DNA of 64,000 bases from Clostridium sp. MB40-C1 (GCF_030913655.1 NZ_CP133189.1:806001-870000); one strand, 5' to 3'; counted from the stretch's first letter, positions 44,614 to 55,685 are shown. Numbers and translations: made by a program. The notes: generated from the sequence alone by a model not told the origin.

Positions 44614-46044
44614 ATGAATAATAAAAAGTTCATAATGGAAAATGAACTATTTAATGACAAGTTCAAAGAAGAATGTGGAGTTTTCGGTGTATATTCAAAG
44701 TCTGATTTAGATGTGGCATCACTTACCTATTACGGACTTTATGCTTTGCAACATAGAGGTCAGGAAAGTGCAGGAATAGTTGTATCTGATGGGAAAAAAC
44801 ACACTTGTTATAAAGATATGGGTCTTGTTTCTGAAGTTTTTGATGAAAATGTGCTAAAGACTATGAAGGGAAATGCAGCTATAGGACATGTTAGATATTC
44901 TACTACTGGTTCTAGTAACCTTTCAAATGCACAGCCTCTTTTAGGGCAATTTAAACTGGGGGATATCTCTATTGCTCATAATGGTAATTTAGTTAATGCT
45001 CATATTATAAGAGAACTTTTAGAAGATGGTGGAGTTTTATTTCAAACTTCAATAGATTCAGAAGTTGTATTAAACTTAATTGCACGAAAAGCAAAAGATG
45101 GTATAGAAGAAGCCATTATTAATGCAATGGGAGCGATAAAGGGATCTTATGCGATAGTGATGCTTACTAAAGATAAATTAATAGGGGTAAGAGATCCTAA
45201 TGGTATTAGACCAATGTGTATTGGTAAAATAGGAGAAGATTATATACTATCTTCAGAAAGTTGTGCCTTGGATGCTGTAGGAGCGGAATTTATAAGAGAT
45301 GTAGAGCCAGGGGAAATTATAATAATTGATGATAATGGTATAAAGTCTATTCAATTTTCAGAAAGAACTAAGTCCATGACTTGTGTTTTTGAGTATATAT
45401 ATTTTGCAAGACCTGATAGTGTTATGGATGGAGTAAATGTTTATAGTTCAAGACTAGCTGCGGGAGAAGAACTTTATAAAGAAGCACCTGTTGAAGCCGA
45501 TATTGTAATCGGAGTTCCTGATTCAGGAATACCTGCAGCTGTGGGATATGCAAAAGCTTCAGGCATTCCTTATGGGATCGGACTTATAAAAAACAAATAT
45601 GTAGGTAGAACATTTATATCACCATCACAAGAGATGAGAGAAAGGGCAGTTTCTGTTAAATTAAATGTTCTTAAAGTAAATGTAGAGGGAAAAAGAGTAG
45701 TCTTGATAGATGATTCTATAGTTAGAGGTACAACTAGCAAAAGGTTAGTAGAGATACTTAGAAAAGCTGGAGCAAAAGAGGTGCATTTTAGAGTTGCATC
45801 TCCTGTGGTAAAATATCCTTGTTACTTTGGAATAGATACTCCTTATAGAAAAGACTTAATAGGAGCTCAAATGGATTTAAATCAAATTAATGATTTGATA
45901 GGATCAGATAGCCTTGCTTATTTAAGTATGAATGGATTATTAAGCATTTTTAAAAACAAAAAAGGTTTTTGTATGGGATGTTTTAATGGAGTATATCCAA
46001 TGTCTGCTCCTATTGAAAATTCGAAAGAACACTTAGAAAGGTAG
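44614..46044 (+). CDS. purF: Glutamine PRPP amidotransferase, Fe-S type
   Basis: 476 aa. It catalyses the committed step of purine synthesis, phosphoribosylamine from PRPP and glutamine. A 20-residue propeptide ends before the catalytic cysteine Cys21 (EE|CGVFGVY). The PRPP loop is VVLIDDSIVRGTTSKR. Cys257, Cys403, Cys453 and Cys456 match the spacing of the four [4Fe-4S] ligands of B. subtilis PurF, so it should be oxygen-labile. I chose ATG 44614, with AAAGGAG upstream, over an in-frame start within purC. Confidence 0.97.
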   Translation: MNNKKFIMENELFNDKFKEECGVFGVYSKSDLDVASLTYYGLYALQHRGQESAGIVVSDGKKHTCYKDMGLVSEVFDENVLKTMKGNAAIGHVRYSTTGSSNLSNAQPLLGQFKLGDISIAHNGNLVNAHIIRELLEDGGVLFQTSIDSEVVLNLIARKAKDGIEEAIINAMGAIKGSYAIVMLTKDKLIGVRDPNGIRPMCIGKIGEDYILSSESCALDAVGAEFIRDVEPGEIIIIDDNGIKSIQFSERTKSMTCVFEYIYFARPDSVMDGVNVYSSRLAAGEELYKEAPVEADIVIGVPDSGIPAAVGYAKASGIPYGIGLIKNKYVGRTFISPSQEMRERAVSVKLNVLKVNVEGKRVVLIDDSIVRGTTSKRLVEILRKAGAKEVHFRVASPVVKYPCYFGIDTPYRKDLIGAQMDLNQINDLIGSDSLAYLSMNGLLSIFKNKKGFCMGCFNGVYPMSAPIENSKEHLER

Positions 46045-46050
46045 GATGTT

Positions 46051-47046
46051 ATGGCAACTTATAAAGATGCAGGTGTAAATATAGAAGAAGGCTATGCTGC
46101 AGTAAAGCTTATGAAAGATTATGCATCAAAAACTTTTAATAGTGGAGTGTTAAATAACTTAGGAAGTTTTGCAGGTATGTATGAGCTTCCTAAGATGAAA
46201 AATCCTGTGCTTGTTTCTGGTACAGATGGAGTTGGAACTAAGTTAAAAATAGCCTTTGACATGGTAAAGTATGATACAGTGGGTATTGACTGTGTTGCTA
46301 TGTGTGTAAATGATATATTATGTCATGGTGCAACTCCATTGTTTTTTTTAGATTATATAGCTTGTGGAAAACTGAATGCAGAAAATGCAGCTGATTTAGT
46401 AAAGGGAGTTAGTGAAGGATGTCTTCAATCAGGATGTGCTTTGATTGGAGGAGAAACAGCGGAAATGCCTGGCTTCTACAAAGCTGGAGAGTATGATGTA
46501 GCTGGTTTCTGTGTAGGAATAGTGGAAAAAGAAAAGATAGTTGATGGAAGTAAAATTAAAAGTGGAGATGTTTTAATAGGAATTGAATCATCAGGAATTC
46601 ACAGTAACGGATACTCTTTAGTAAGAAAACTTATTACTAATTTAGATGAAAAATTTAATGGAGATAAAATAGGAAATGTTTTATTAACTCCAACAAAAAT
46701 ATATGTAAAAACAGTATTGAGTTTAATTGATAAGTTTGAAATAAAAGGAATGGCTCACATTACAGGTGGCGGTTTCTATGAAAATATTCCAAGAATGTTT
46801 AAGGAAGATTATGTAGCTGTTATTAATAAGGGGAGCTTTGATATACCAGATATATTTAAACATTTAATGTCTTTAGGTGTAGAAGAAAATCATATGTACA
46901 ATACATTCAATATGGGGATTGGATTTGTATTATGTGTTAATGCAAGTGATTCTAAAGAAGTTATAAAACAAATTGAGAAAATGGGAAGTAAAGCATATGA
47001 AATAGGCCATGTAGAAGCTGGAGGCAAAGGAGTATGTTTAAAATAG
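46051..47046 (+). CDS. purM: AIR synthetase (phosphoribosylformylglycinamidine cyclo-ligase)
   Basis: 331 aa. It cyclises FGAM to AIR with ATP. Signatures: [91 protein letters not shown], 6 nt after purF; its end overlaps purN by 13 nt. Confidence 0.97.
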   Translation: MATYKDAGVNIEEGYAAVKLMKDYASKTFNSGVLNNLGSFAGMYELPKMKNPVLVSGTDGVGTKLKIAFDMVKYDTVGIDCVAMCVNDILCHGATPLFFLDYIACGKLNAENAADLVKGVSEGCLQSGCALIGGETAEMPGFYKAGEYDVAGFCVGIVEKEKIVDGSKIKSGDVLIGIESSGIHSNGYSLVRKLITNLDEKFNGDKIGNVLLTPTKIYVKTVLSLIDKFEIKGMAHITGGGFYENIPRMFKEDYVAVINKGSFDIPDIFKHLMSLGVEENHMYNTFNMGIGFVLCVNASDSKEVIKQIEKMGSKAYEIGHVEAGGKGVCLK

Positions 47047-47648
47047 CAGTTCTTATATCTGGAGGTGGAAGCAATCTTCAGGCTATAATTGACAATATAG
47101 AAAATGGATATTTAAATTGTAGTATAGAATGCGTAATAAGTGACAAAAAAGATGCTTTTGGATTAGAGAGAGCAAGAAGACATAATATAAAAACTTATGT
47201 ATTTGATAAGAAAGAATATGGGGTAGAACTTTCTTATAGAATATTAGAAACTTTAGAGAATAAAGTTGATTTAATAGTTTTAGCAGGATATTTGTCTATA
47301 TTAAATTGTGATGTTGTGAAGAAATTTAAAGATAAAATAATAAATGTTCACCCTTCTTTAATTCCATCTTTTTGTGGAAAAGGAATGTACGGAATTAAAG
47401 TTCATGAAAAGGCCCTTGAGTATGGAGTAAAAATAACAGGTTGTACAGTTCACTTTGTAGATGAAGGTACAGATACGGGAAGCATTATAATTCAAAAAGC
47501 TGTAGAAGTAAAAGATGATGATACAGCTGAAAGCTTACAAAAAAGAGTATTAGAGCAAGAGCATAAAGCATTATCAGAAGCTATTAAATTAATATCTGAA
47601 AATGAAGTGCATGTTAATGGAAGAAAAACTATAATAAAAGGTATCTAA
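47034..47648 (+). CDS. purN: Phosphoribosylglycinamide formyltransferase
   Basis: 204 aa. It transfers a formyl group from 10-formyl-THF to GAR. Signatures: [40 protein letters not shown] (catalytic Asn-His), [13 protein letters not shown] (Asp). It overlaps purM, with AAAGGAG in the purM end serving as RBS. After it the operon is interrupted by a fold-back repeat before purH. Confidence 0.96.
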   Translation: MFKIAVLISGGGSNLQAIIDNIENGYLNCSIECVISDKKDAFGLERARRHNIKTYVFDKKEYGVELSYRILETLENKVDLIVLAGYLSILNCDVVKKFKDKIINVHPSLIPSFCGKGMYGIKVHEKALEYGVKITGCTVHFVDEGTDTGSIIIQKAVEVKDDDTAESLQKRVLEQEHKALSEAIKLISENEVHVNGRKTIIKGI

Positions 47649-47659
47649 AAGTTTGTAAG

Positions 47660-47843
47660 TGAGGAAATTGCATAATTGAAAAATATATAATTCCATGCAA
47701 GTTTCATTGTTCACTGCTTCGAAAATTTCTCTTATCAAGGGTTAGAATAAGCTTAAAATGTAGTAAAAGAGAAATTTTAAGGCGCTGTTCACAACAAAAC
47801 GTGCATTCCATATTTTCAATTTGTAATTATGCAATTTGCTCAA
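47660..47843. repeat. GCATAATTG fold-back repeat within the pur operon
   Basis: Full copy between purN and purH: GAGGAAATTGCATAATTG ... ATGCAAGTTTCATTG ... GAGAAATTTTAAGGCGCTG ... AATTATGCAATTTGCTC. Confidence 0.85.
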
Positions 47844-47928
47844 GTGAGAAAATTAAAATATATATTTATTTTGTTTATAATGGTTTAATGAGATATAAAT
47901 TAAGAAATAGAAAGGGGAAATAGTAGTG

Positions 47929-49428
47929 ATGAAGAGAGCATTAATAAGTGTTTTTAATAAAGAAGGAATATTAGACTTAGCTAAATTCCTTGTGAATAAA
48001 GGGGTCGAAGTAGTATCAACAGGAGGAACTTTTAAGCATTTAAAAGAAAATGGAATACCTGTTACTGAAATTAATGAAGTTACTGGTTTTGATGAGATAT
48101 TAGACGGAAGAGTTAAAACACTTCATCCAATGATACATGGTGGAATTCTTGCTATAAGAGATAATAAAGAACATATGGAAGTTATTAAAGAGAAAAATAT
48201 AACTCCAATAGATATGGTAGTAGTAAATTTATATCCTTTCTTTGAAAAGGTAAAAGAAAATTTAGAATTTGATGAAAAAGTAGAGTTTATAGATATTGGC
48301 GGTCCTACTATGATAAGAGCAGCTGCTAAAAATTTTAGAGATGTAATTGTTCTTACAGATACTAAGGATTATAAAGAAATAATGAATCAGATAGAAGCAG
48401 AAGGAAATGTAGACTTTGCTACAAGAAAAAAATTGGCAGGTAAAGTCTTTAATTTGATGTCTGCTTATGATGCTGCTATAAGTAATTTCCTTTTAGAAGA
48501 GGAAGAATACCCTGAATATCTTTCACTTTCTTATAAAAAAATGATGGACTTAAGATATGGTGAAAATTCACATCAAAGTGCTGCTTATTATACAGCTACT
48601 AATGGAAAAGGTTCAATAAATAATTTTGAAACATTAAATGGAAAACAATTATCTTATAACAATATAAAAGATATGGATATAGCATGGAAAACGGTATGGG
48701 AATTTGATGAAATAGCTTGTTGTGGTCTTAAACATAACACTCCTTGTGGAGTTGCAATTGGAAATAGTGTAGAAGATGCTTATGTAAAAGCATATGCTTG
48801 TGACCCTATTTCAATCTTTGGAGGCATTGTTGCTTTTAATAGAAAAGTTAACAAGGCAGCAGCAGAAAAAATTGCAGAAATATTCTTAGAAATTGTAATA
48901 GCTCCAGATTATGATGAAGATGCTCTTGAAGTTTTAAAATCTAAGAAAAATTTAAGAGTAATAAAATGTGCAGTTAAACCAGAAGATGAATTTAACATAG
49001 CTAAAGTTGATGGTGGAATCTTAGTTATGAGTGAAGACAATAAATTTGCAGATAAATATGAAGTTGTAACAGAAAAACAACCTACTGAAGAAGAAATGCA
49101 AAATATGATATTTGCAATGAAAGTTTGTAAATATGTTAAATCTAATGCCATAGTTGTAGCAAAGAATGGAATGGCTACTGGAATCGGCGGGGGACAAGTT
49201 AATAGAATTTGGGCAGCAAAGGAAGCTCTAGAGAGAGCAAAAGATGGATTTGTTTTAGCTTCAGATGCATTTTTCCCTTTTGATGATGTAGTAAAGGAAG
49301 CAGCCAAATATGGAATAAAAGCTATAATTCAACCAGGTGGATCTATAAGAGATGAAGACTCTATAAAAGCATGTAATGAAAATGGAATATCTATGGTGTT
49401 TACAGGAATTAGACACTTTAAACACTAA
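47929..49428 (+). CDS. purH: Bifunctional AICAR transformylase / IMP cyclohydrolase
   Basis: 499 aa. It performs the last two steps to IMP. The N-terminal cyclohydrolase domain is MGS-like ([31 protein letters not shown]). The transformylase domain has the catalytic [12 protein letters not shown] (Lys-His) around 265-276 and GGGQVNRI, ending FTGIRHFKH. Start ATG 47929 or the directly preceding GTG 47926; AAAGGGG lies upstream. It is separated from purN and purD by fold-back repeats, unlike the compact 5' half of the operon. Confidence 0.97.
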   Translation: MKRALISVFNKEGILDLAKFLVNKGVEVVSTGGTFKHLKENGIPVTEINEVTGFDEILDGRVKTLHPMIHGGILAIRDNKEHMEVIKEKNITPIDMVVVNLYPFFEKVKENLEFDEKVEFIDIGGPTMIRAAAKNFRDVIVLTDTKDYKEIMNQIEAEGNVDFATRKKLAGKVFNLMSAYDAAISNFLLEEEEYPEYLSLSYKKMMDLRYGENSHQSAAYYTATNGKGSINNFETLNGKQLSYNNIKDMDIAWKTVWEFDEIACCGLKHNTPCGVAIGNSVEDAYVKAYACDPISIFGGIVAFNRKVNKAAAEKIAEIFLEIVIAPDYDEDALEVLKSKKNLRVIKCAVKPEDEFNIAKVDGGILVMSEDNKFADKYEVVTEKQPTEEEMQNMIFAMKVCKYVKSNAIVVAKNGMATGIGGGQVNRIWAAKEALERAKDGFVLASDAFFPFDDVVKEAAKYGIKAIIQPGGSIRDEDSIKACNENGISMVFTGIRHFKH

Positions 49429-49435
49429 TTTCATT

Positions 49436-49650
49436 AGTAGTAATAGGACATGACGATTAGGGACTAGTTATTATTAAGAGTTTATAAAGTAGATAGCAAT
49501 CCTTAACAAGTAAGAGAATCAAGGGATTATAAAAGAAAGAGACTAGCGATTAAAGATTAGGACTAATAAGAGCCACTAGTTGGTAATCGCTAATCTCTAA
49601 AATAGTTGTAAGAGTTTTAAATAAGGCAGTTAGAGATTAGTGATTAGATA
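49436..49650. repeat. Family A fold-back repeats between purH and purD
   Basis: The clearest palindrome is TAATCGCTAATCTCTAA (49584-49600) with TTAGAGATTAGTGATTA (49630-49646), loop about 29 nt. A second, worn unit lies to its left with GACGATTAGGGACTAGTT and GACTAGCGATTAAAGATTAG. Confidence 0.75.
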
Positions 49651-49665
49651 AAAGGAGTGGTTTTT

Positions 49666-50916
49666 ATGAAAATTTTAGTTGTGGGTTCTGGAGGAAGAGA
49701 GCATGCTATTGTGTGGAAGGTTTCACAGAGCAGCTTAGTAGATAAAATTTATTGCGCTCCTGGTAATGGTGGAACGGAAGTAGAAGATAGGTGTGAAAAT
49801 GTAAATATATCTGATATAAAAGAGCTTGTTAAATTTGCTAAAGAAAAAGAAATAGATTTAACTATTGTTGGTCCTGAAGTTCCTTTAGTAGAAGGAATTG
49901 TAGATGTTTTTAAAGAAAATAACTTGAAAATTTTTGGACCTTCAAAGAAAGCAGCTGCATTAGAGGGAAGCAAAATATACTCTAAAGATTTTATGAAAAA
50001 ATATAAAGTTAAAACAGCTGAATATGAGGTTTTTGATAATAGTAAGGAAGCATTTAATTATATAAAAACATGTTCCTATCCTGTAGTAATTAAAGCTGAT
50101 GGACTTGCAGCAGGTAAGGGAGTTATAATATGTCAAAATGAAAAAGAAGCAGAAGCAGCTATTAAAACTCTTATGCTTGACGATGAATTTAATGGAGCTG
50201 GACTTAGAATCGTAATTGAGGAATTTTTAGAAGGTGTAGAAGCTTCTATATTATCAGTTACTGATGGAGAAACTATTATCCCATTTATATCAAGTAAAGA
50301 TCATAAACAAATTTTTGATGAAGATAAAGGACCTAATACAGGGGGAATGGGAGTAATTGCACCTAATCCTTATTGTAGTGAAGAAGTACTTGATTCTTTT
50401 AAAAAGGATATTTTAGAAACTACTTTAAAAGGAATAAAAGAAGAGAATATGGATTTTATAGGAACTATATTCTTTGGAATTATGATAACTAAAAAAGGAG
50501 TTTATCTTTTAGAATATAATGTTAGAATGGGAGATCCTGAAACACAAGCTGTGCTTATGCTTATGGAAAGTGATTATGTAGAAGTCATGTTAAAGGCTTT
50601 AAATAAAGAATTAGCTAATTACAATTTGAAGTGGAAAAAAGGTGCATCTTGTTGTATAACCTTAGCTTCAGGTGGATATCCAGGAAAGTATGAAAAAGGA
50701 TTTGAAATAAGCGGAATTGATAAGGTTCAAAATAAAGTTTTTGTTGCAGGAGCAGAAAAGAGTGGAAATAAGCTTTTAACAAATGGAGGAAGAGTTTTGT
50801 CAGTGGTAGCAAGTGGTGAAACTTTACAAGAGGCAAGAGAAAAGGCTTATAATGATGCTGAAAAAATCTCTTTTGAAGGAGTTTATTATAGAAAAGACAT
50901 TGGTGTTATTAGATAA
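49666..50916 (+). CDS. purD: Phosphoribosylamine-glycine ligase
   Basis: 416 aa ATP-grasp enzyme that makes GAR from phosphoribosylamine, glycine and ATP. Signatures: VVGSGGREHAIVWK, GPEVPLVEGIVD, PVVIKADGLAAGKGV, SSKDHKQIFDEDKGPNTGGMG, EYNVRMGDPETQ. I chose ATG 49666 with AAAGGAG upstream rather than GTG 49657, which lies too close to that site. Confidence 0.97.
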   Translation: MKILVVGSGGREHAIVWKVSQSSLVDKIYCAPGNGGTEVEDRCENVNISDIKELVKFAKEKEIDLTIVGPEVPLVEGIVDVFKENNLKIFGPSKKAAALEGSKIYSKDFMKKYKVKTAEYEVFDNSKEAFNYIKTCSYPVVIKADGLAAGKGVIICQNEKEAEAAIKTLMLDDEFNGAGLRIVIEEFLEGVEASILSVTDGETIIPFISSKDHKQIFDEDKGPNTGGMGVIAPNPYCSEEVLDSFKKDILETTLKGIKEENMDFIGTIFFGIMITKKGVYLLEYNVRMGDPETQAVLMLMESDYVEVMLKALNKELANYNLKWKKGASCCITLASGGYPGKYEKGFEISGIDKVQNKVFVAGAEKSGNKLLTNGGRVLSVVASGETLQEAREKAYNDAEKISFEGVYYRKDIGVIR

Positions 50917-50929
50917 AAGGCTTTGTTTC

Positions 50930-51290
50930 AGGTACTAGGCTTAATTATAGGTGCTAGGTGGTAGGTACTAGGAAAGGTTGTTTTGCTGGGGCAAAACTTT
51001 GAAAAGAGAATCGCTAGTTGCTAATCGCCAATCACTAAAAGAGCCACGAGAGCTTTTAAATAAGTCATTTAGCGAATAGAGCTTAGGGATTAGAGACTCT
51101 CATTAGGTACTAGGTTCTAGGTGGTAGAAAAGACTAAAGAATAAAAGAGAATTGATAGAAGAGTTGCAAGAGTTTTTTAAATAAGGTATTTAGAGATTAG
51201 AGACTATAAACCAGTCGCTATTTACTAATTTTTAAAACGGCATAAAAGTTTGGTTATACATTTAGAATTTAGAGATTAAGAAAAGTAGTT
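50930..51290. repeat. Family A fold-back repeats between purD and purL
   Basis: At least three worn units, for example AATCGCTAGTTGCTAATCGC ... TCATTTAGCGAATAGAGC and GGTATTTAGAGATTAGAGAC. The accessory motif AGGTACTAGG(N)GGTAGG occurs at both ends of the first unit. It occupies almost the whole 410-bp gap inside the operon. Confidence 0.75.
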
Positions 51291-51326
51291 TTACAAAATT
51301 AATAATAACTGATAGGAGACGATGGG

Positions 51327-54300
51327 ATGAGAAGTAATGTAAGAAGAATATTTGCAGAGAAAAAACCTCATTTTGATGTTGAGGCAAAGGGACTCCTAAA
51401 GGATCTTAGAGAAAATTTAAATATAAAGAATTTAGAGGATTTAAGAATATTAAATCGTTACGACATATCACAAATAGATGAGGAAGAGTATCAAAAAGCT
51501 AAAGATATAATATTCTCTGAACCTACCGTAGACTATGTTTATGATGAATGTGTAGATATTAAAGAAGATGAAATAGTTTTTGCAGTGGAATATTTACCTG
51601 GACAATATGATCAAAGAGCAGATTCAGCAGCTCAATGTCTTCAAATATTAACACAAAATGAAAGACCAGAAGTTAGATGTGCAAAAGTTATAATTTTAAA
51701 AGGTGATTTAAAAGAAGAAGAAGTTTTAAAAATAAAATCTTACTATATTAATAATGTAGATTCAAGAGAAGCTTCTCTCGAAAAAGTAGATAGTTTAGAA
51801 ACAGAAAATCATATTCCTGAAGATGTAGAAATTCTTGAAGGATTTATAGATAAAAGTGAGGATCAAATAAAAAAATTCAAAGAACAACAAGGTCTTGCTA
51901 TGAGTTTTGAAGATATATTATTTTGTCAAAAATATTTTAAAGAAAAAGAGAGAAGAAATCCTACTATTACAGAGATAAAAGTTATAGACACATATTGGTC
52001 TGATCATTGTAGACATACTACTTTCAATACTAAAATAGAAGAAGTAGTATTTGAAGATGGAAAATACACTCATCCTATTAAAGAAGCATATAGTAAATAT
52101 TTAGAAGCTAGAGAATTTGTATATAAAAACAATCCAAAAGATATGTGCCTTATGGACATAGCTGTAATGGGCATGAAAGAACTTAGAAAACAAGGGAAAT
52201 TAGAAGACCTTGAAGAATCAGATGAGATAAATGCTTGCAGTATAGAATGTGATGTAGACATAGATGGAAAAATAGAAAAATATTTAGTAATGTTTAAAAA
52301 CGAAACTCATAACCATCCAACAGAAATAGAGCCTTTTGGTGGAGCGGCTACTTGTCTTGGGGGATCTATACGTGATCCATTATCAGGAAGATCGTATGTT
52401 TATCAAGCTATGAGAGTTACAGGAAGTGCAGATCCTAGAAAACCTATTGAAGAAACTATTCCTGGAAAGCTTTCACAAAGACAAATTACAATAAATGCAG
52501 CTCATGGATATAGTTCTTATGGAAATCAAATAGGTCTTGCAACTGGTCATGTAGCAGAAGTTTATCATGAGAATTTTGTGGCTAAAAGAATGGAAGTAGG
52601 TGCAGTTATAGCAGCAGCACCAAAAGAAAATGTAATACGTTTGGAGCCAGAAAAAGGCGATATAGTAATTTTAGTTGGTGGCAGAACAGGCCGTGATGGA
52701 TGTGGAGGAGCTACAGGTTCATCAAAGGAACATGATGAAACTTCAATTTTAGAATGTGGGGCAGAAGTGCAAAAAGGTAATGCACCTACAGAAAGAAAAA
52801 TTCAGAGACTTTTTAGAAATCCACAGGTTAGCAAAATGATTAAAAGGTGTAATGATTTTGGCGCTGGTGGAGTTTCAGTAGCTATTGGTGAATTAAGTGA
52901 TGGGCTAAATATAAATCTTGATTTAGTTACAAAAAAATATGAGGGATTGGATGGAACAGAGCTTGCTATATCAGAATCACAGGAAAGAATGGCTGTTGTT
53001 GTAACAAAAGATGATGTAGAAAAATTTATAGAATATGCTAAAGAAGAAAACCTTGAAGCTAATGTAGTTGCAGAAGTTACTGATAACAGTAGACTTGTAA
53101 TGAGCTGGAGAGGTAAAAATATAGTTGATATAAGCAGAGAATTTTTAGATACAAATGGTGCACTTCAAAGAACTAATATTAAGGTTGAAAATCCATGTAC
53201 TACAACTCATTTTGATTTAAAATCTATAGACAATATTGAAGAAGCATGGTTAGAAAACCTTAAAAATTTAAATGTATGTAGTCAAAAGGGATTGGTTGAA
53301 AGGTTTGATAGTTCTATAGGAGCTGGAACTGTACTTATGCCTTTTGGTGGTAAGTATCAAGCTACTCCGTCAGAAGTTATGTGCGCTAAGATTCCAGTTA
53401 TGAATGGAGAAACTTCAACAGGTACTTTAATGTCTTATGGATACAATCCTAATATAGGTATGTGGAGTCCTTTCCATGGAGGATTATATGCTGTTATAGA
53501 ATCTGTAACAAAAATAGTTGCTGCAGGAGGAGATTATAAAAATATAAGACTTACTCTTCAGGAATATTTTGAAAAACTTTATTACAATCCTGAAAAATGG
53601 GGAAAACCATTTGCAGCTTTACTTGGAGCCTTTTATGCTCAAAAGGCTTTAGAAATACCAGCAATAGGTGGAAAAGATAGTATGTCTGGTACTTTCAAAG
53701 ATATAAATGTACCTCCTACTTTAGTTTCTTTTGCAGTAGATGTGGTAAATACAGATAAAGTTATTTCTCCTGAATTTAAAAAATTTGGTAATAAAGTTGT
53801 TCTTTTAAGAACATCTAAGGATGAACACTTGATTCCTAATTTTGAGGAATTAAAGAAGAATTATTCTATAGTTAATAAATTAATAGGGGAAGGAAAAGTT
53901 TTATCAGCTTCTTCTATTAAAAATGGTGGTATTGCTGAGGCTATATCAAAAATGTGTTTTGGAAATAAAATAGGAATGAATTTTTCACATAATATAAAGA
54001 AAAATGAACTTTTTTCTGAAGATTACGGTTCTATAATATTAGAGTTAGACAGTAGTGTAGAATTAAAATCAGACTTTAATGGAGCAAACTATGTAATTCT
54101 TGGATTCACTTCTTCTAAAGAAGAAATAAAGTTTGGTGATATAGTAATGCCTATAAATAAACTTTATGAAAGATGGCAGCAACCTTTAGAAAAAGTCTTC
54201 CCTACTAAATTAGAGAAACAAAAAGAGGAAGAGGATGAAAACAAACTTAAGAATGTAACTTTTGAGAGTAAGATAGTTACAAATCCTAAGTTAGGTATTG

Positions 54301-55100
54301 CAAAACCTAAAGTGTTTATACCAGTATTCCCAGGTACTAATTGCGAATATGATCTTGAAAAAGCTTTCAAAAAAGCTGGAGCAGAAGTGGAAGTTGGAGT
54401 ATTTAGAAATATAACTCCAAAAGATATTGAAGAATCTATAGAGAATATGACTAAATCTATAAAAACTTCACAAATGATTATGCTTCCAGGAGGATTTAGT
54501 GCAGGGGATGAGCCGGATGGTTCAGGTAAATTTATAGCAGCAGTATTTAGAAACTCAAAAGTAAAAGAAGCTGTAATGGAGCTTTTAAATAGCAGAGATG
54601 GATTGATGCTAGGAATATGCAATGGATTCCAAGTGTTGATAAAACTTGGACTTGTACCTTATGGAGAAATAAGAGATATAGATGAAGAGTGTCCAACTTT
54701 AACTTTTAACAAAATAGGAAGACATATATCAAAAATAGTAAACACAAAAATAACATCAAATTTATCACCATGGTTAAATAAAGTTCAAGCTGGAGATATA
54801 CACAGTATAGCTGTTTCTCACGGTGAAGGAAGATTTGTTTGCAATGAAAAGTTAGCAGAAAATCTATTTAAAAATGGCCAAATAGCTACTCAATATGTAG
54901 ATTTAAATGGAAATCCTAGCTGTGACATAGAGTTTAATCCTAACGGGTCTATGTACGCAGTAGAAGGTATAACAAGTCCGGATGGTCGTGTTTTTGGTAA
55001 AATGGGGCACTCAGAAAGAATAGGCAAAAATGTTTATAAAAATATTATAGGGGAAAAAGATCAAAAGATTTTTGAAAGTGGAGTAGAATACTTTAAATAA
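51327..55100 (+). CDS. purL: Phosphoribosylformylglycinamidine synthase, single-chain (PurL with fused amidotransferase)
   Basis: 1257 aa. It converts FGAR to FGAM using glutamine. Order: N-terminal PurS-like domain, linker, two AIRS-like halves (DTYWSDHCRHTTFN, KNETHNHPTEIEPFGGAATCLGG, GGRTGRDGCGGATGSS, NDFGAGGVSVAIGEL, GGKDSMSG), then a class I glutaminase domain (PVFPGTNCEYD, GGFSAGDEPDGSGKF, catalytic Cys1098 in LGICNGFQ, and SHGEGRF). Many Firmicutes use separate purS, purQ and purL; the single-chain form is the clostridial type. RBS TAGGAG. It is the last pur gene here. Confidence 0.97.
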   Translation: MRSNVRRIFAEKKPHFDVEAKGLLKDLRENLNIKNLEDLRILNRYDISQIDEEEYQKAKDIIFSEPTVDYVYDECVDIKEDEIVFAVEYLPGQYDQRADSAAQCLQILTQNERPEVRCAKVIILKGDLKEEEVLKIKSYYINNVDSREASLEKVDSLETENHIPEDVEILEGFIDKSEDQIKKFKEQQGLAMSFEDILFCQKYFKEKERRNPTITEIKVIDTYWSDHCRHTTFNTKIEEVVFEDGKYTHPIKEAYSKYLEAREFVYKNNPKDMCLMDIAVMGMKELRKQGKLEDLEESDEINACSIECDVDIDGKIEKYLVMFKNETHNHPTEIEPFGGAATCLGGSIRDPLSGRSYVYQAMRVTGSADPRKPIEETIPGKLSQRQITINAAHGYSSYGNQIGLATGHVAEVYHENFVAKRMEVGAVIAAAPKENVIRLEPEKGDIVILVGGRTGRDGCGGATGSSKEHDETSILECGAEVQKGNAPTERKIQRLFRNPQVSKMIKRCNDFGAGGVSVAIGELSDGLNINLDLVTKKYEGLDGTELAISESQERMAVVVTKDDVEKFIEYAKEENLEANVVAEVTDNSRLVMSWRGKNIVDISREFLDTNGALQRTNIKVENPCTTTHFDLKSIDNIEEAWLENLKNLNVCSQKGLVERFDSSIGAGTVLMPFGGKYQATPSEVMCAKIPVMNGETSTGTLMSYGYNPNIGMWSPFHGGLYAVIESVTKIVAAGGDYKNIRLTLQEYFEKLYYNPEKWGKPFAALLGAFYAQKALEIPAIGGKDSMSGTFKDINVPPTLVSFAVDVVNTDKVISPEFKKFGNKVVLLRTSKDEHLIPNFEELKKNYSIVNKLIGEGKVLSASSIKNGGIAEAISKMCFGNKIGMNFSHNIKKNELFSEDYGSIILELDSSVELKSDFNGANYVILGFTSSKEEIKFGDIVMPINKLYERWQQPLEKVFPTKLEKQKEEEDENKLKNVTFESKIVTNPKLGIAKPKVFIPVFPGTNCEYDLEKAFKKAGAEVEVGVFRNITPKDIEESIENMTKSIKTSQMIMLPGGFSAGDEPDGSGKFIAAVFRNSKVKEAVMELLNSRDGLMLGICNGFQVLIKLGLVPYGEIRDIDEECPTLTFNKIGRHISKIVNTKITSNLSPWLNKVQAGDIHSIAVSHGEGRFVCNEKLAENLFKNGQIATQYVDLNGNPSCDIEFNPNGSMYAVEGITSPDGRVFGKMGHSERIGKNVYKNIIGEKDQKIFESGVEYFK

Positions 55101-55120
55101 GCAGAGACTTAACGAATAAT

Positions 55121-55369
55121 GGCAGAGAAAAAGGTTTTTCTAAATATACGTAGTTATCTATTAAACCTTCAGTACGCAAAGAAGTACTAAAGTTGTAGCT
55201 TTCTAAAAGTGCTACCCGTACTTATGGGGCGTCCATGCCCCAAGTTCGGCTGCCGGATTCCTTTCCGGCAATTACGCACTTTTAGAATTCTACACCTTAA
55301 GTACTTCTAATTGCTACTTCAATGTTTAATTCGCTAACTACATATATAAGAAAAACCAATTTCTCTGCC
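55121..55369. repeat. Family E fold-back repeat with GC-rich core
   Basis: 249 bp. Arms of about 92 bp: left GGCAGAGAAAAAGGTTTTTC..., right ...GAAAAACCAATTTCTCTGCC. The inner arms TTCTAAAAGTG / CACTTTTAGAA surround a GC-rich core with GGGGCGTCCATGCCCC and GCCGGATTCCTTTCCGGC, each a small hairpin. It is the only copy in the window. Confidence 0.85.
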
Positions 55370-55479
55370 TTAATTTTGTTATAAGTAAATTAATTTTATT
55401 ATGTATATTTAGGTAGTGAAGGAAAGGCTAAAGGAGGATTTTGTTCCTTGTGTCAGAAAATCTTTGAATTAAGAGAGTA

Positions 55480-55527
55480 AAGCAGTTAATGAAAAATTGA
55501 ATTTTCATTAACTGCTTCTTTAATTTA
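55480..55527 (+). terminator. Terminator downstream of purL
   Basis: AAGCAGTTAATGAAAA / TTTTCATTAACTGCTT stem, 6-nt loop, then CTTTAATTT. Confidence 0.75.
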
Positions 55528-55628
55528 AAGATTACTTTACTGGTTACTGAATAAAAGTATTACCTTCATTTCAAATATAAAATGAAGATAAAAAACGATT
55601 TCATTATGTAGAAATAGACAGTATATTG

Positions 55629-55657
55629 TTGACTTATGAAAAATAAGATGATAATAT
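55629..55657 (+). promoter_or_regulatory. Promoter for the guanine riboswitch and permease
   Basis: TTGACT (55629-55634), 17 nt, TAATAT (55652-55657), the same hexamers as the purE and dapF promoters. Confidence 0.8.
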
Positions 55658-55685
55658 AGCAATTGGAAAATTTGTAGATATATTT

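Noticed and set aside
48909-49307. Antisense open frame inside purH
   Set aside because: Shadow of a strongly conserved coding sequence, no RBS or homology.
54164-54622. Antisense open frame of 152 codons inside purL
   Set aside because: Covers the linker and glutaminase domain of PurL on the other strand; composition is that of a shadow frame.
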